From: Myxococcota bacterium
GTDB taxonomy: Bacteria > Myxococcota_A > UBA9160 > SMWR01
Length of the DNA stretch: 64,000 nt
Reading direction: 5' to 3'
Assembly (NCBI GenBank): GCA_039030075.1
Contig: JBCCEW010000006.1
Coordinates: 186,001-250,000, forward strand
Each line of letters begins with the position of its first letter. Positions within the stretch are counted from its first letter, which is position 1. Shown one piece after another: positions 8,846 through 19,013 of this stretch. A program made the translations under genes and the position numbers. The notes under the pieces are model-generated. The model did no database searches. It saw nothing but the letters and a program-made list of their open reading frames with translations, and was not told the DNA's origin.

Positions 8846-10831
8846 GTGGGTCACCAGGGGATGGTCGGGATTCGGTGCGCGTGGCTCGTGCTGCTGCTGG
8901 TTTGGGGTGCGGCCTGCGCAGGGGCGCGGACACCCGAACCCCAGGACCCGGCGACGCGCGAGGCGGCCGCTGCCTTCCTGGCGAATCCGGCGTACACCCA
9001 CGCAGCGCTCTCCCCCGACGGGCGCTGGATCGCAGCGATCCTAGACGGCGCACCGCCGTCCTTGTTCGCGAAAGAGGTCAATGGGGACGCCCTGCGCCTC
9101 TTGCTGCGCCTGGATCAACCCGGTTCCCGCGTGCTCGAAGTCGGTTGGTCCGGTCGAGAGCGCATCGTCCTGCGCTTCGATGCCCCCGACCGGGAGCGCC
9201 GCGGTCGGGCGCGGCGCATCCACGCCATGGCGGTGCACCCGGATCGCCCGCCGACCGTCCGCTCGGATCGACTGCCCAGCGAAACGCTCTGGGACGTTCC
9301 CTTCTCGGCCCAGGGTGAGACGAAGGTCTTGCACTGGTTGCCCGAGGACGAAGAGCACGTGATCGAACAGCGCTACGACGCGAGTGTCGGCGGTGTTTCC
9401 GTCGGACGTGTGCACGTGCGGTCGGGTGTCTGGACCGAGATCGCGCCGGCACGCCCCGGTCTGCTGGCGTGGTTCACCGACGCGAGCGGCGCGGTACGGG
9501 CAGCCACGGGCCGGGGGCCGCAGGGACACGAACGCCTGGTCCTGGTTCGCGGGTCGGCGCAAGAGGAGTTCGAATCCCTCGTCGACACGGACGACCTGCG
9601 CGTCGCCGATCTCGGGTTCGCCGGCTTCGACGCGGACCCGGGTCGCATCTTCGTCCGCACCAGCGAGGACACCGGTCGGCAGGCCGTCTACCCGCTCGAC
9701 CTGGAGAGTCTGGAGCGCGGCTCCGCTGTCGTGACCGACCCGGAGTTCGATGTCGCCGCGGGCTACGTCGAGAGTGCGGAGGGCGGACTGGTCGCGGTCG
9801 AGGTCGAGCGTGACCGGCCCGGGCTCCAGTTCCTCGACGCCGATGCCGCCGCGGCGCAGGCGGCGATCGATGCGGCGTTTCCGCACACGACCAACCGCGT
9901 CGTCAGCCGCGACGCGTCGGGTCGCCAGCAGCTGGTCGAGGTGGCCGGAGATCGATCTCCGCCCGCCTTCTATCTGCTGCGGGCTGGGCTCGGCGAAATG
10001 GAGTTCCTCTACGAAGCGCTGCCGGATGTCTCTGCCGACCGCCTCGCCGAGACGCGCGCCGTCTCGTTTCCGACGCGCGACGGCAACACGCTGCACGGCT
10101 ACTTGACGCTTCCGCGCGGCGAGCGCGGTCCGCTGCCCGTCATCGTGATCGCCCACGGCGGTCCGAGTGCGCGCGTCTCGTGGGGCTGGGACGCCACCGT
10201 GCAGTTCCTCGCCGATCGCGGCTTCGCGGTCTTTCAGCCGAACTTCGGGGGCAGCACGGGCTACGGGCGCGCCGTCGAGCAGCGCGGTTGGCGCCAGTGG
10301 GGCCGACGCATCCAGGACGACGTCGACGACGGCGTCGACTGGCTGATCGAGTCGGGCATCGCCGCTCCGGGGCGGGTCGGGATCTACGGGCGGGGCTTCG
10401 GCGGCTACGTGGCTCTGGCGAGCGCGCTGCGCGAACCCTCGCGCTTTCGGGCGGTGGCGAGCTTCGGCGGGCTCACCGACCTGCGCGCCCTGGTGGATGC
10501 GCCTCGCGAATACGTGAACCTCGATCCGAACGGGCCGGTCTACGGGACGCTGCCGAGCGATCTCGAGCTGCTCGAAGTGATCTCGCCGGCGCACCAGGCC
10601 GAGCGCATGCGGGTTCCCGTTCTCCTGGGGCATGGGACGAAGGACCCCTTCGTCGACGTGGCCCAGACCCAGCGCCTGGCAAGGGCTCTCGAAGCGGCGG
10701 GGCGTCCCCCGGAGCTCTTCTTGTACCGCGGCGCGCTCGACGTGTTCCTCGAGGCCGAGCAGCGGATCGATTTCCACATGCGCCTGGCGCGTTTCTTCGA
10801 GGCGCACCTGCGCGCCGTCGAACCGCTCTGA
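8846..10831 (+). CDS. Prolyl-oligopeptidase (S9) homologue lacking catalytic Ser and His
   Basis: About 661 residues: an N-terminal signal peptide (CAWLVLLLVWGAACAGA, possibly a weak lipobox at the Cys), a beta-propeller-like domain starting YTHAALSPDGRWIAAI, and a C-terminal alpha/beta-hydrolase domain with the conserved VIAHGGPSAR, FGGSTGYGR and DDVDDGVDWL blocks of S9 peptidases. The nucleophile elbow, normally GGSxGG, reads YGRGFGGY, so glycine 517 replaces serine. The acid is kept (GHGTKDPFVD, Asp600). The histidine block, normally GHGF, reads GALDVF, so Asp632 replaces histidine. It is therefore probably a non-peptidase with a binding or scaffolding role. The start could be GTG 8846 (after TACGAT) or ATG 8861. 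Confidence 0.82.
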   Translation: MGHQGMVGIRCAWLVLLLVWGAACAGARTPEPQDPATREAAAAFLANPAYTHAALSPDGRWIAAILDGAPPSLFAKEVNGDALRLLLRLDQPGSRVLEVGWSGRERIVLRFDAPDRERRGRARRIHAMAVHPDRPPTVRSDRLPSETLWDVPFSAQGETKVLHWLPEDEEHVIEQRYDASVGGVSVGRVHVRSGVWTEIAPARPGLLAWFTDASGAVRAATGRGPQGHERLVLVRGSAQEEFESLVDTDDLRVADLGFAGFDADPGRIFVRTSEDTGRQAVYPLDLESLERGSAVVTDPEFDVAAGYVESAEGGLVAVEVERDRPGLQFLDADAAAAQAAIDAAFPHTTNRVVSRDASGRQQLVEVAGDRSPPAFYLLRAGLGEMEFLYEALPDVSADRLAETRAVSFPTRDGNTLHGYLTLPRGERGPLPVIVIAHGGPSARVSWGWDATVQFLADRGFAVFQPNFGGSTGYGRAVEQRGWRQWGRRIQDDVDDGVDWLIESGIAAPGRVGIYGRGFGGYVALASALREPSRFRAVASFGGLTDLRALVDAPREYVNLDPNGPVYGTLPSDLELLEVISPAHQAERMRVPVLLGHGTKDPFVDVAQTQRLARALEAAGRPPELFLYRGALDVFLEAEQRIDFHMRLARFFEAHLRAVEPL

Positions 10832-10841
10832 GGCACCGGAC

Positions 10842-11570
10842 ATGACAATGCCCGCCGAGCCCCACGTCGAGTCCGGACGCTCGGGTCTCTGGTGGAAGGG
10901 CGCGCTCGTGGTGCTGCTGCTGGTGGGACTCGTCGCAGTCGATCGGGTCTTCGGTGACGTCGACTGGTTCGCCACCGAGCCCCTGGTCGCCTTGCTCGAG
11001 CGCAGCGGCTTCTGGGCGCCGCTCGTCCTGATGGCCGCCATGGTGCTGGTCGTGGTGGCGGCGCCGCTGCCGAGCCTGCCCCTCGATGTCGCAGCCGGCG
11101 TGCACTTCGGATGGGTGGCGGGCGGGCTCTACGCCGCGGTCGGCGCCACCGTCGGTGCGCTGATCAGCTTCTGGATCGCGCGCAAACTCGGGGCGGAGTT
11201 CGTCTCCCGCGCGCTCGGGGGGCACGTGACCTTCTGCCCCGCCTGCTCGGACAAGCTATTGACCGGCGTGGTCTTTGCGTCGCGTCTGATCCCGGCGGTG
11301 TCCTTCGATCTCGTCAGCTACGGCGCCGGCCTGACGTCGATCAGCCCGCTGCGCTTCGGTGTCGCGACCTTCCTGGGCATGCTGCCTATCACGCTCGTCT
11401 ACACCTACTACGGACCCGAGCTGAGCTCCGCTGCGCGCGGCTCGCTGTGGATCGGCGTGGCCGTCGCCGTCGCCCTTCTGCTGGTGCCGCGCGCCATCGA
11501 GAAATGGGACCTGCTGGGCATGGCGCGCTTCTTCCGACACGACGCACCGAGCCCAGAGGAAGCGACGTGA
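10842..11570 (+). CDS. VTT/DedA-like (TVP38/TMEM64) membrane protein
   Basis: A 242-residue inner-membrane protein of the SNARE-associated/VTT-domain group. It has an N-terminal membrane helix (ALVVLLLVGLVAV), the re-entrant-type segment around PLPSLPLDVAAGVHFGWVAGGLY, the GATVGALISFWIARKLG motif region, and a C-terminal GMLPITLVYTYYG helix pair. VTT proteins are linked to lipid scrambling and membrane homeostasis. A CxxC pair (Cys132, Cys135 in FCPACSDK) sits in the loop after the central motif and is unusual. It begins 10 bases after the S9-like gene and overlaps the next gene by GTGA. Confidence 0.8.
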   Translation: MTMPAEPHVESGRSGLWWKGALVVLLLVGLVAVDRVFGDVDWFATEPLVALLERSGFWAPLVLMAAMVLVVVAAPLPSLPLDVAAGVHFGWVAGGLYAAVGATVGALISFWIARKLGAEFVSRALGGHVTFCPACSDKLLTGVVFASRLIPAVSFDLVSYGAGLTSISPLRFGVATFLGMLPITLVYTYYGPELSSAARGSLWIGVAVAVALLLVPRAIEKWDLLGMARFFRHDAPSPEEAT

Positions 11571-11986
11571 CCGACACCGAGTTCCTGGCCGCCTTCGAGT
11601 CGGCGGCGATCTCCTCCGACGACTGGACCCATCGCGATCACATTCGGATGGCGTTCCTCTACCTGCGCGATCTCCCCTGGGACACCGCGCTCGAGCAGAT
11701 CCGGACCGGGATCCAGCGTCTCAACCGCGCGAACCGCGTCGAAGAGACTGCCGTGTCCGGCTACCACGAAACGGTGACCGTCGCGTGGGCCCGGGTGATC
11801 GCCGCACAGCTGCATCACCACGGTCCCGGCGAACACTTCGACACCTTCGCCGCAGCGAACCCACACCTGCTCACGAAGACGCTGCTGCGGCTCTACTACA
11901 CCCGCGCACAGATCCTCACGCCGGAAGCGAAGGCCGGTTTCGTCGCGCCCGACCTGGCGCCGCTACCGGACGCGCCTGCGGCCTAG
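11567..11986 (+). CDS. Conserved hypothetical protein of 139 residues
   Basis: Small soluble, probably all-helical protein starting at GTG 11567 in a GTGA overlap with the VTT gene. The N-terminal TDTEFLAAFES and the DWTHRDHIRMAFLYLRD block recur in an uncharacterised bacterial family; conserved His/Asp (HRDH) and GYHETVTVAWA suggest a metal- or ligand-binding pocket. No function is known to me. It is translationally coupled to the membrane protein upstream, and its last 24 bases overlap the convergent PEP-CTERM gene. Confidence 0.7.
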   Translation: MTDTEFLAAFESAAISSDDWTHRDHIRMAFLYLRDLPWDTALEQIRTGIQRLNRANRVEETAVSGYHETVTVAWARVIAAQLHHHGPGEHFDTFAAANPHLLTKTLLRLYYTRAQILTPEAKAGFVAPDLAPLPDAPAA

Positions 11987-12607
11987 CGCCAGGCCACCGA
12001 GGCCGAAGAGGAGCAGTGCGCCCGTCGTGGGTTCGGGTGAGATGGTGACGCTGATGCCGGGCAGCGAGACGTTGGCCTCGTAGCCATATTGCCTAGACGT
12101 GGCGCCACCTGGCCCGCTCAGCTCGCCGAACCAGATGAAGTTCCTGAATTCGAACTCCGCGACGTTACCGCTCGGGGCGATCGCTTGGAACGAGAAGCGG
12201 GAAACGACCGCGGTGGGGTCGACGGTCTCTATGCTGGGGAAGGTGATCTGGTCGATTGCTCGACAGTAGTTCGGGTCGTGTTTGTCCCCGGAGCAACTGC
12301 CTTCGAGCGCGCTTCGGATCCACGGAGCCGCGCCCGAGAACGAGGTGAGAATCTCCGCTGCCTCGGTCTGGCCCAGTGGCAGAACGATATTCGGGTCGTA
12401 GGAGAAGAACGCCAGCCCGCCCGGCAAAGTGGGGTCACCGTCCTCGATCACGCCCCGTACCGTGATCGTGAAGATCTCTCCCTGCGACACGACGAGCTTG
12501 TCACTGGACAGAGTCAGACTTCCCGCGTCTGCGCGGGTCGGAAGCAGGGCGCCGGTCGAAAGCAGCATCGCGAGCACGAGGGCGCGGAGAAACGAATCTC
12601 GGAACAT
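11963..12607 (-). CDS. PEP-CTERM surface/secreted protein, cohesin-like
   Basis: A 214-residue exported protein with a signal peptide (ALVLAMLLSTGALLPTRADA), a beta-sandwich region resembling cohesin/bacterial Ig-type folds (FTITVRGVIEDGDPTLPGGL, then FSYDPNIV), and a C-terminal sorting signal: a PEP motif in SPEPTTG, a hydrophobic stretch (ALLLFGLGGLALG) and a basic tail RRRVR. PEP-CTERM proteins are recognised by exosortase/EpsH machinery, which is not in this window. Two cysteines in the middle may form a disulfide. Transcribed alone, with a leader that contains an inverted repeat at the ribosome-binding site. Confidence 0.88.
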   Translation of the reverse strand: MFRDSFLRALVLAMLLSTGALLPTRADAGSLTLSSDKLVVSQGEIFTITVRGVIEDGDPTLPGGLAFFSYDPNIVLPLGQTEAAEILTSFSGAAPWIRSALEGSCSGDKHDPNYCRAIDQITFPSIETVDPTAVVSRFSFQAIAPSGNVAEFEFRNFIWFGELSGPGGATSRQYGYEANVSLPGISVTISPEPTTGALLLFGLGGLALGRRRVR

Positions 12608-12613
12608 GACGTC

Positions 12614-12642
12614 TCCCTGGGATCGGCTCTCCTTCCCAGGGA
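12614..12642 (-). promoter_or_regulatory. Leader hairpin covering the PEP-CTERM ribosome-binding site
   Basis: Perfect 9-base inverted repeat TCCCTGGGA / TCCCAGGGA with an 11-base loop, directly upstream of the PEP-CTERM ATG at 12607. In the mRNA the start-proximal arm contains most of the GGGAGA ribosome-binding sequence, so folding could restrict translation. Confidence 0.5.
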
Positions 12643-12662
12643 ACGCGACTCACGCGTTGGAA

Positions 12663-12689
12663 AGCCTATCAGGTTTGCATCGCATGCAA
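12663..12689 (-). promoter_or_regulatory. PEP-CTERM promoter with overlapping palindrome
   Basis: On the minus strand TTGCAT (-35-like) is followed after 15 bases by TAGGCT (-10-like, 12668-12663). The -35 lies inside a perfect palindrome TTGCAT-CGC-ATGCAA (12675-12689), which looks like an operator. It is conspicuously less GC-rich than its surroundings. Confidence 0.45.
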
Positions 12690-12952
12690 GTGTAGGAAAA
12701 CAGCCCGCAACCCCGCTGGCAGGCCCGCCGCGGGCCCCGCAGGGTGCGCACCGGGCGGGATACCGCGTCCACCGCCGTCTACGCCCCTTCCGCGCGACGC
12801 GGCGCGTGATGCCGCGTCCGGACCCTCGTCCTGCGCCTGTGACTTGGAGGCGCGGTCCCTCCGAGGACCAGCGTGGCCCCCGGCTTCGGCGGACGGGTCA
12901 GGCCAGTTGGTCAGGCAAGAGATAGCGACCGGGTGTCGGCGCGGGTCCGAGG

Positions 12953-12958
12953 TAGACT
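12953..12958 (+). promoter_or_regulatory. -10-like TAGACT upstream of the sulfotransferase
   Basis: TAGACT followed by a GC-rich discriminator, 41 bases before the sulfotransferase ATG. No clear -35 is visible and the leader lacks a strong ribosome-binding sequence. Confidence 0.35.
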
Positions 12959-12999
12959 GGCGCGGCTTCGAGCTCCCTCCCACCGCGCGATCCTCCCCC

Positions 13000-14178
13000 A
13001 TGTGGTTCCACTTCCACTTCGCGAACTACTTCCGCATGCTCCGCCTCGCCTGGGCCGAGCCCAACGCCGGCGTGCGCGGCTACTACCTCGCGAAGCTGTT
13101 GTTCTGGATCCCCCCGGTGTCCGCGTTCCACGCGGTGTGCTTCTTCCTCGATGGGATCCTCTTCCCGGGGCTCCACCGGATCGAGATCCGCGAACCCGTG
13201 TTCGTGATCGGCCACGCACGCAGCGGCACGACGCTCGTGCATCGACTCATGAGCAACGACGGCGATCGGTTCGGCTCGTTCCGGCTCTACGAGATGTTCT
13301 TCCCGTCGCTCCTGCAGAAGAAGGCCATCCGCGCGCTCGCGCGCTTCGACGCGGCGGTGCTGGGCGGGAGCATCGAGAAGCGCCTCCGGAAGTGGGAGGA
13401 GACCCACTACGAAGCGAGCCGAGCCGCCCACCCGACGGGCCTGACCGAGCCCGAAGAGGACGACCAGGTCCTCTACTACTCCTGCGCCTCGGGTTTCTGG
13501 ATCACGAAGATGCCCTACATGGGCGACCTGGATTTCTACTACGTGGATCGCTGGCCCGAGGCCGAGCGCAAACGCCTGATGCGCTTCTACGCCGACTGCA
13601 TCAAGCGGCAGCTCTACCTGAACGGTTCGAACCGCATCCACCTCAGCAAGAATCCCGTCTTCCCCGGCCGCACTCAGACGTTGATCGACACGTTTCCCGA
13701 CGCGCGCTTCGTGGTGCCGATGCGCAACCCCTACGAGACGATCCCCAGTCTCCTCAGCCTGGTGCAATCGGGATGGAAGCGGCTGGGTTGGCCGCCCGAG
13801 CGTCAGGAGCGCTGCCTCAAGATCCTCGCCGATCAGTCCTTCGACACCTATCTCTACCCGCTCGAGGTGTTCGAGCGGAACCCGGAGACGCGCGTCTCGA
13901 TCGTCGACTACCGCGATGTCGTCGCCGACCCGGCGGCCGCGATCGAAGGGGTGTACCGGGATCTCGAGATCCCCGTCTCGGCGGCCTACCGCGAGCGTCT
14001 TCTCGCCGAGGGAAAGCGGGCGCGGAAACACAAGTCGTCGCACCGCTACAGCCTCGAGCGCTTCGGCCTCGAGCCCGACGCGATCCGCGCCGGCCTTTCC
14101 GAACTCTTCGATCGCTACCAGTGGGACGCGGAAGACGACGTCGACGCGCCTTCCTCGGAGGACACCGATGGCCAATGA
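13000..14178 (+). CDS. PAPS-dependent sulfotransferase family protein
   Basis: A 392-residue member of the bacterial sulfotransferase family. The 5'-phosphosulfate-binding P-loop is FVIGHARSGTTLVHRL, and the 3'-phosphate-binding region is FVVPMRNPYETIPSLL. The reaction is transfer of a sulfuryl group from PAPS to a hydroxyl of a lipid, sterol-like or polyketide acceptor; the acceptor is unknown. ATG 13000 is the only start near the conserved N-terminus, while an upstream in-frame extension is promoter DNA. A hydrophobic segment around residues 30-50 suggests membrane association. The gene overlaps the DUF1214-like gene by 11 bases, so the pair is cotranslated. Confidence 0.87.
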   Translation: MWFHFHFANYFRMLRLAWAEPNAGVRGYYLAKLLFWIPPVSAFHAVCFFLDGILFPGLHRIEIREPVFVIGHARSGTTLVHRLMSNDGDRFGSFRLYEMFFPSLLQKKAIRALARFDAAVLGGSIEKRLRKWEETHYEASRAAHPTGLTEPEEDDQVLYYSCASGFWITKMPYMGDLDFYYVDRWPEAERKRLMRFYADCIKRQLYLNGSNRIHLSKNPVFPGRTQTLIDTFPDARFVVPMRNPYETIPSLLSLVQSGWKRLGWPPERQERCLKILADQSFDTYLYPLEVFERNPETRVSIVDYRDVVADPAAAIEGVYRDLEIPVSAAYRERLLAEGKRARKHKSSHRYSLERFGLEPDAIRAGLSELFDRYQWDAEDDVDAPSSEDTDGQ

Positions 14179-15574
14179 TCCGACCGCGATCGCCGACGCG
14201 CAGAAGGAACTCCGCGCGGCTTGGGACGACATGCTCCGCGAGTTGGAGCGAGCGCGAGACGGCATCGATCAGCCCGAGCTGATGCCGGCGCCCGCCAACG
14301 ATCGCAACCTCGCCGAGGGCTATCGCTACCTCGCCGGGTTCATGCACCACGCCATCGAGCGTGCCTTCCACGGAGACGCCCGTTTCCCGTTCTTCCGCAA
14401 CGCCCTCTCGATCATCAACAAGGCGACCATCGAGAACGCGGACGCGATCTACTTCATGGCGCCGATCGATGGGCGCGAGAGCTACATCGTGCGTGGCAAG
14501 GTCGACGACCACCGCCACTGGCGCGGAGAAGAGCGCGCGCCCGAGGGGCGCCTCGCGCCCCAGTACCTGATCTTCGAACTCTCCCAGGGATGCATCGCTG
14601 GCGATTCGGGCAGCCTGGCGGAGCTGCGCCCCGGCGTGAAGGCCCAGACGGGTCGCCTCGACTCCTCGCACATCGAGGTCGACGCCGATGGGACCTTCGA
14701 GATCCTGCTCGCCCCCGAGCGACCCGAAGGCCACACAGGGAACTTCATCTCGAGCTATCGCAAGACGTCGCGGCCGAGTCCCGACGATCCCACCGGCAAT
14801 GTCGATCGCTACGCCGAGTGGGTGAGCGGGCGCCAGCTCTTCTACGACTGGGAGCGCGAAGACGCCGCGCTTCTCACGATCACGCGGGTGGGCGCCGACG
14901 GCGAACATCCGCCGGCCTACGATCCGGCCGAAGCCGCCGCTCAGCTCCGCAAGATGGGCGAGCTCGTGCGCGGCCAGATGCATTTCTGGAACGAGTTCTA
15001 CACCGTGCTGCTCGAGGTGTACGGCAAGCGCGACGGCAAGGAAGGCGAGCGCTTCATGCCGCGCAACGCGTTCAATGCGCCGAACGCCGCCTCGGGGGCG
15101 ACCGGTGGCGGTCAGAGCACCAACATCTACGCGGGCGGCGTCTACGAGCTCGAGCCCGACGAGGCGCTGATCATCGAGGCGCGCGTCCAGATTTCGCCCC
15201 AGTACATGGGCTTCCACCTCGGGAACCTGTGGGGCGAGTCGATCGACTACGCGCATCACCACAGCAGCCTGAACGGGTTCCAGGTGGAATGCGATTCGGA
15301 TGGCGTCTACCGCTACGTCGTCGCCCACCGCGACCCGGGCGTTCCCAACTGGCTCGACACCAGCGGCCATCGCGAGGGTTTCCTGACCCCGCGCTGGGCC
15401 TACACCGAGCAGCCGCCGCCGGATCAGTGGCCCACGATCCGCGCCGAGAAAGTGCCCTTCGACGCGATCCGCGCGCATCTGCCCGAGGACGTGCGCGAGG
15501 TGGGCCCGGACGAGCGGGCGGCTCGGGTGCGGGGCCGGGCCGAATCCGTGCAGCGGCGTTTCCGCGTGTTCTAG
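14168..15574 (+). CDS. DUF1214-like protein coupled to the sulfotransferase
   Basis: A 468-residue soluble protein of unknown function. Regions such as YIVRGKVDDHRHW, GTFEILLAPERPEGHTGNFI and RQLFYDWERED resemble the DUF1214 beta-rich domain (often found with DUF1254); a second C-terminal beta domain includes NIYAGGVYELEPDEALII. The ATG at 14168 lies inside the sulfotransferase reading frame (11-base overlap). Such proteins recur next to sulfotransferases in actinobacteria and deltaproteobacteria, which suggests a role in handling the sulfated substrate; this is an inference. No signal peptide. Confidence 0.7.
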   Translation: MANDPTAIADAQKELRAAWDDMLRELERARDGIDQPELMPAPANDRNLAEGYRYLAGFMHHAIERAFHGDARFPFFRNALSIINKATIENADAIYFMAPIDGRESYIVRGKVDDHRHWRGEERAPEGRLAPQYLIFELSQGCIAGDSGSLAELRPGVKAQTGRLDSSHIEVDADGTFEILLAPERPEGHTGNFISSYRKTSRPSPDDPTGNVDRYAEWVSGRQLFYDWEREDAALLTITRVGADGEHPPAYDPAEAAAQLRKMGELVRGQMHFWNEFYTVLLEVYGKRDGKEGERFMPRNAFNAPNAASGATGGGQSTNIYAGGVYELEPDEALIIEARVQISPQYMGFHLGNLWGESIDYAHHHSSLNGFQVECDSDGVYRYVVAHRDPGVPNWLDTSGHREGFLTPRWAYTEQPPPDQWPTIRAEKVPFDAIRAHLPEDVREVGPDERAARVRGRAESVQRRFRVF

Positions 15575-15606
15575 CGGGGGTTTAGGGCGATCCCGCTGCG
15601 CTCGTG

Positions 15607-15632
15607 CGCTCCCCCCGCCCGGGGGGAATTCG
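15607..15632 (+). terminator. Hairpin downstream of the DUF1214-like gene
   Basis: Stem TCCCCCC / GGGGGGA with a GCCC loop (15610-15627), extended by flanking GCG/CGC, 36 bases after the stop. No T-tract follows, so it is a plausible but not canonical intrinsic terminator. Confidence 0.4.
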
Positions 15633-15716
15633 CACCCCAAGGCGCGCCCCGGCTGATAGAATCCCCGTCCGGCGACCGCCCCAGGCGACGCCCGCGGACC
15701 CGCCCTTCGAGGAATC

Positions 15717-16121
15717 ATGAGAAAGCAACGCGCCCAGACCCAGGAAGACAGCGAAGTCAATCTCACGCCCATGTTGGACGTGGTGTTCATCATGCTGATC
15801 TTCTTCATCGTGACCGCCTCGTTCGTGAAGGAAGCGGGCATCGAGGTCGAGCGGCCGAAGGCGGCTACGGCCGAGCGGCGTGAGCGCGGCAACATCCTGG
15901 TGGCGATCACGGCGAACGATCAGATCTGGATCGATCGCAAGGAAGTCGATCCGCGTGCACTGCGCGCGAACATCGAGCGCCTCTTCTCCGAGAACCCGCA
16001 GGGCCAGGTGGTGATCCAGGCCGACAAGGGCTCGAAGAACCGCCTGCTCGTCGAGGTGATGGACGCCGCCCGTCAGGCCGGCGTCGAGAACGTCTCGATC
16101 TCGGCGCGCGTCGTCGACTAG
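15717..16121 (+). CDS. ExbD/TolR-family biopolymer transport protein without adjacent ExbB
   Basis: A 134-residue single-span inner-membrane protein: short cytoplasmic N-terminus, membrane helix VVFIMLIFFIVTASF (about 22-38) preceded by the essential aspartate Asp21 in LTPMLDVVF, and a periplasmic domain ending in VENVSISARVVD. ExbD/TolR form proton channels with ExbB/TolQ and energise TonB or Tol. No ExbB, TonB or TolQ gene is nearby, so the partner must be elsewhere. TAGAAT at 15657-15662 may be its -10. It converges with the kinase gene, with 21 bases between stops. Confidence 0.9.
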   Translation: MRKQRAQTQEDSEVNLTPMLDVVFIMLIFFIVTASFVKEAGIEVERPKAATAERRERGNILVAITANDQIWIDRKEVDPRALRANIERLFSENPQGQVVIQADKGSKNRLLVEVMDAARQAGVENVSISARVVD

Positions 16122-16142
16122 CGCCGAGAGCCGTCGGGGACC

Positions 16143-18863
<2,721 letters not shown>

Positions 18864-19013
18864 GGCGGCTCCTCCTTCTTCGGACGCTGCGAGGCCGCAG
18901 TTGAGAGCGTCCACGGCACTTTCCGGCGCGAGTTGCCGCCGCGGCGCGACCGGCCCGACGAGCGCCCGCGGGGCCCCGGGGCTAGCGTCCGCGGGCGTTC
19001 CCGAGGCCCCCCG

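Larger units (their letters stand above)
12608..12999. other. 392-base intergenic region between PEP-CTERM and sulfotransferase genes
   Basis: The only gap over 300 bases. It holds the divergent promoters: a leader hairpin, a -10-like TAGGCT and a palindrome for the PEP-CTERM gene on the left, and a TAGACT hexamer for the sulfotransferase on the right. The central part (about 12700-12940) is GC-rich with no credible gene; I see nothing else in it. Confidence 0.6.

Noticed and set aside
8846-10831. S9 gene as a sequencing-error casualty
   Set aside because: Two separate active-site substitutions in an intact frame with no frameshift make simple error unlikely.
9041-11041. Long minus-strand frame opposite the S9 homologue
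   Set aside because: Antisense shadow; the plus-strand frame carries the conserved S9 motifs.
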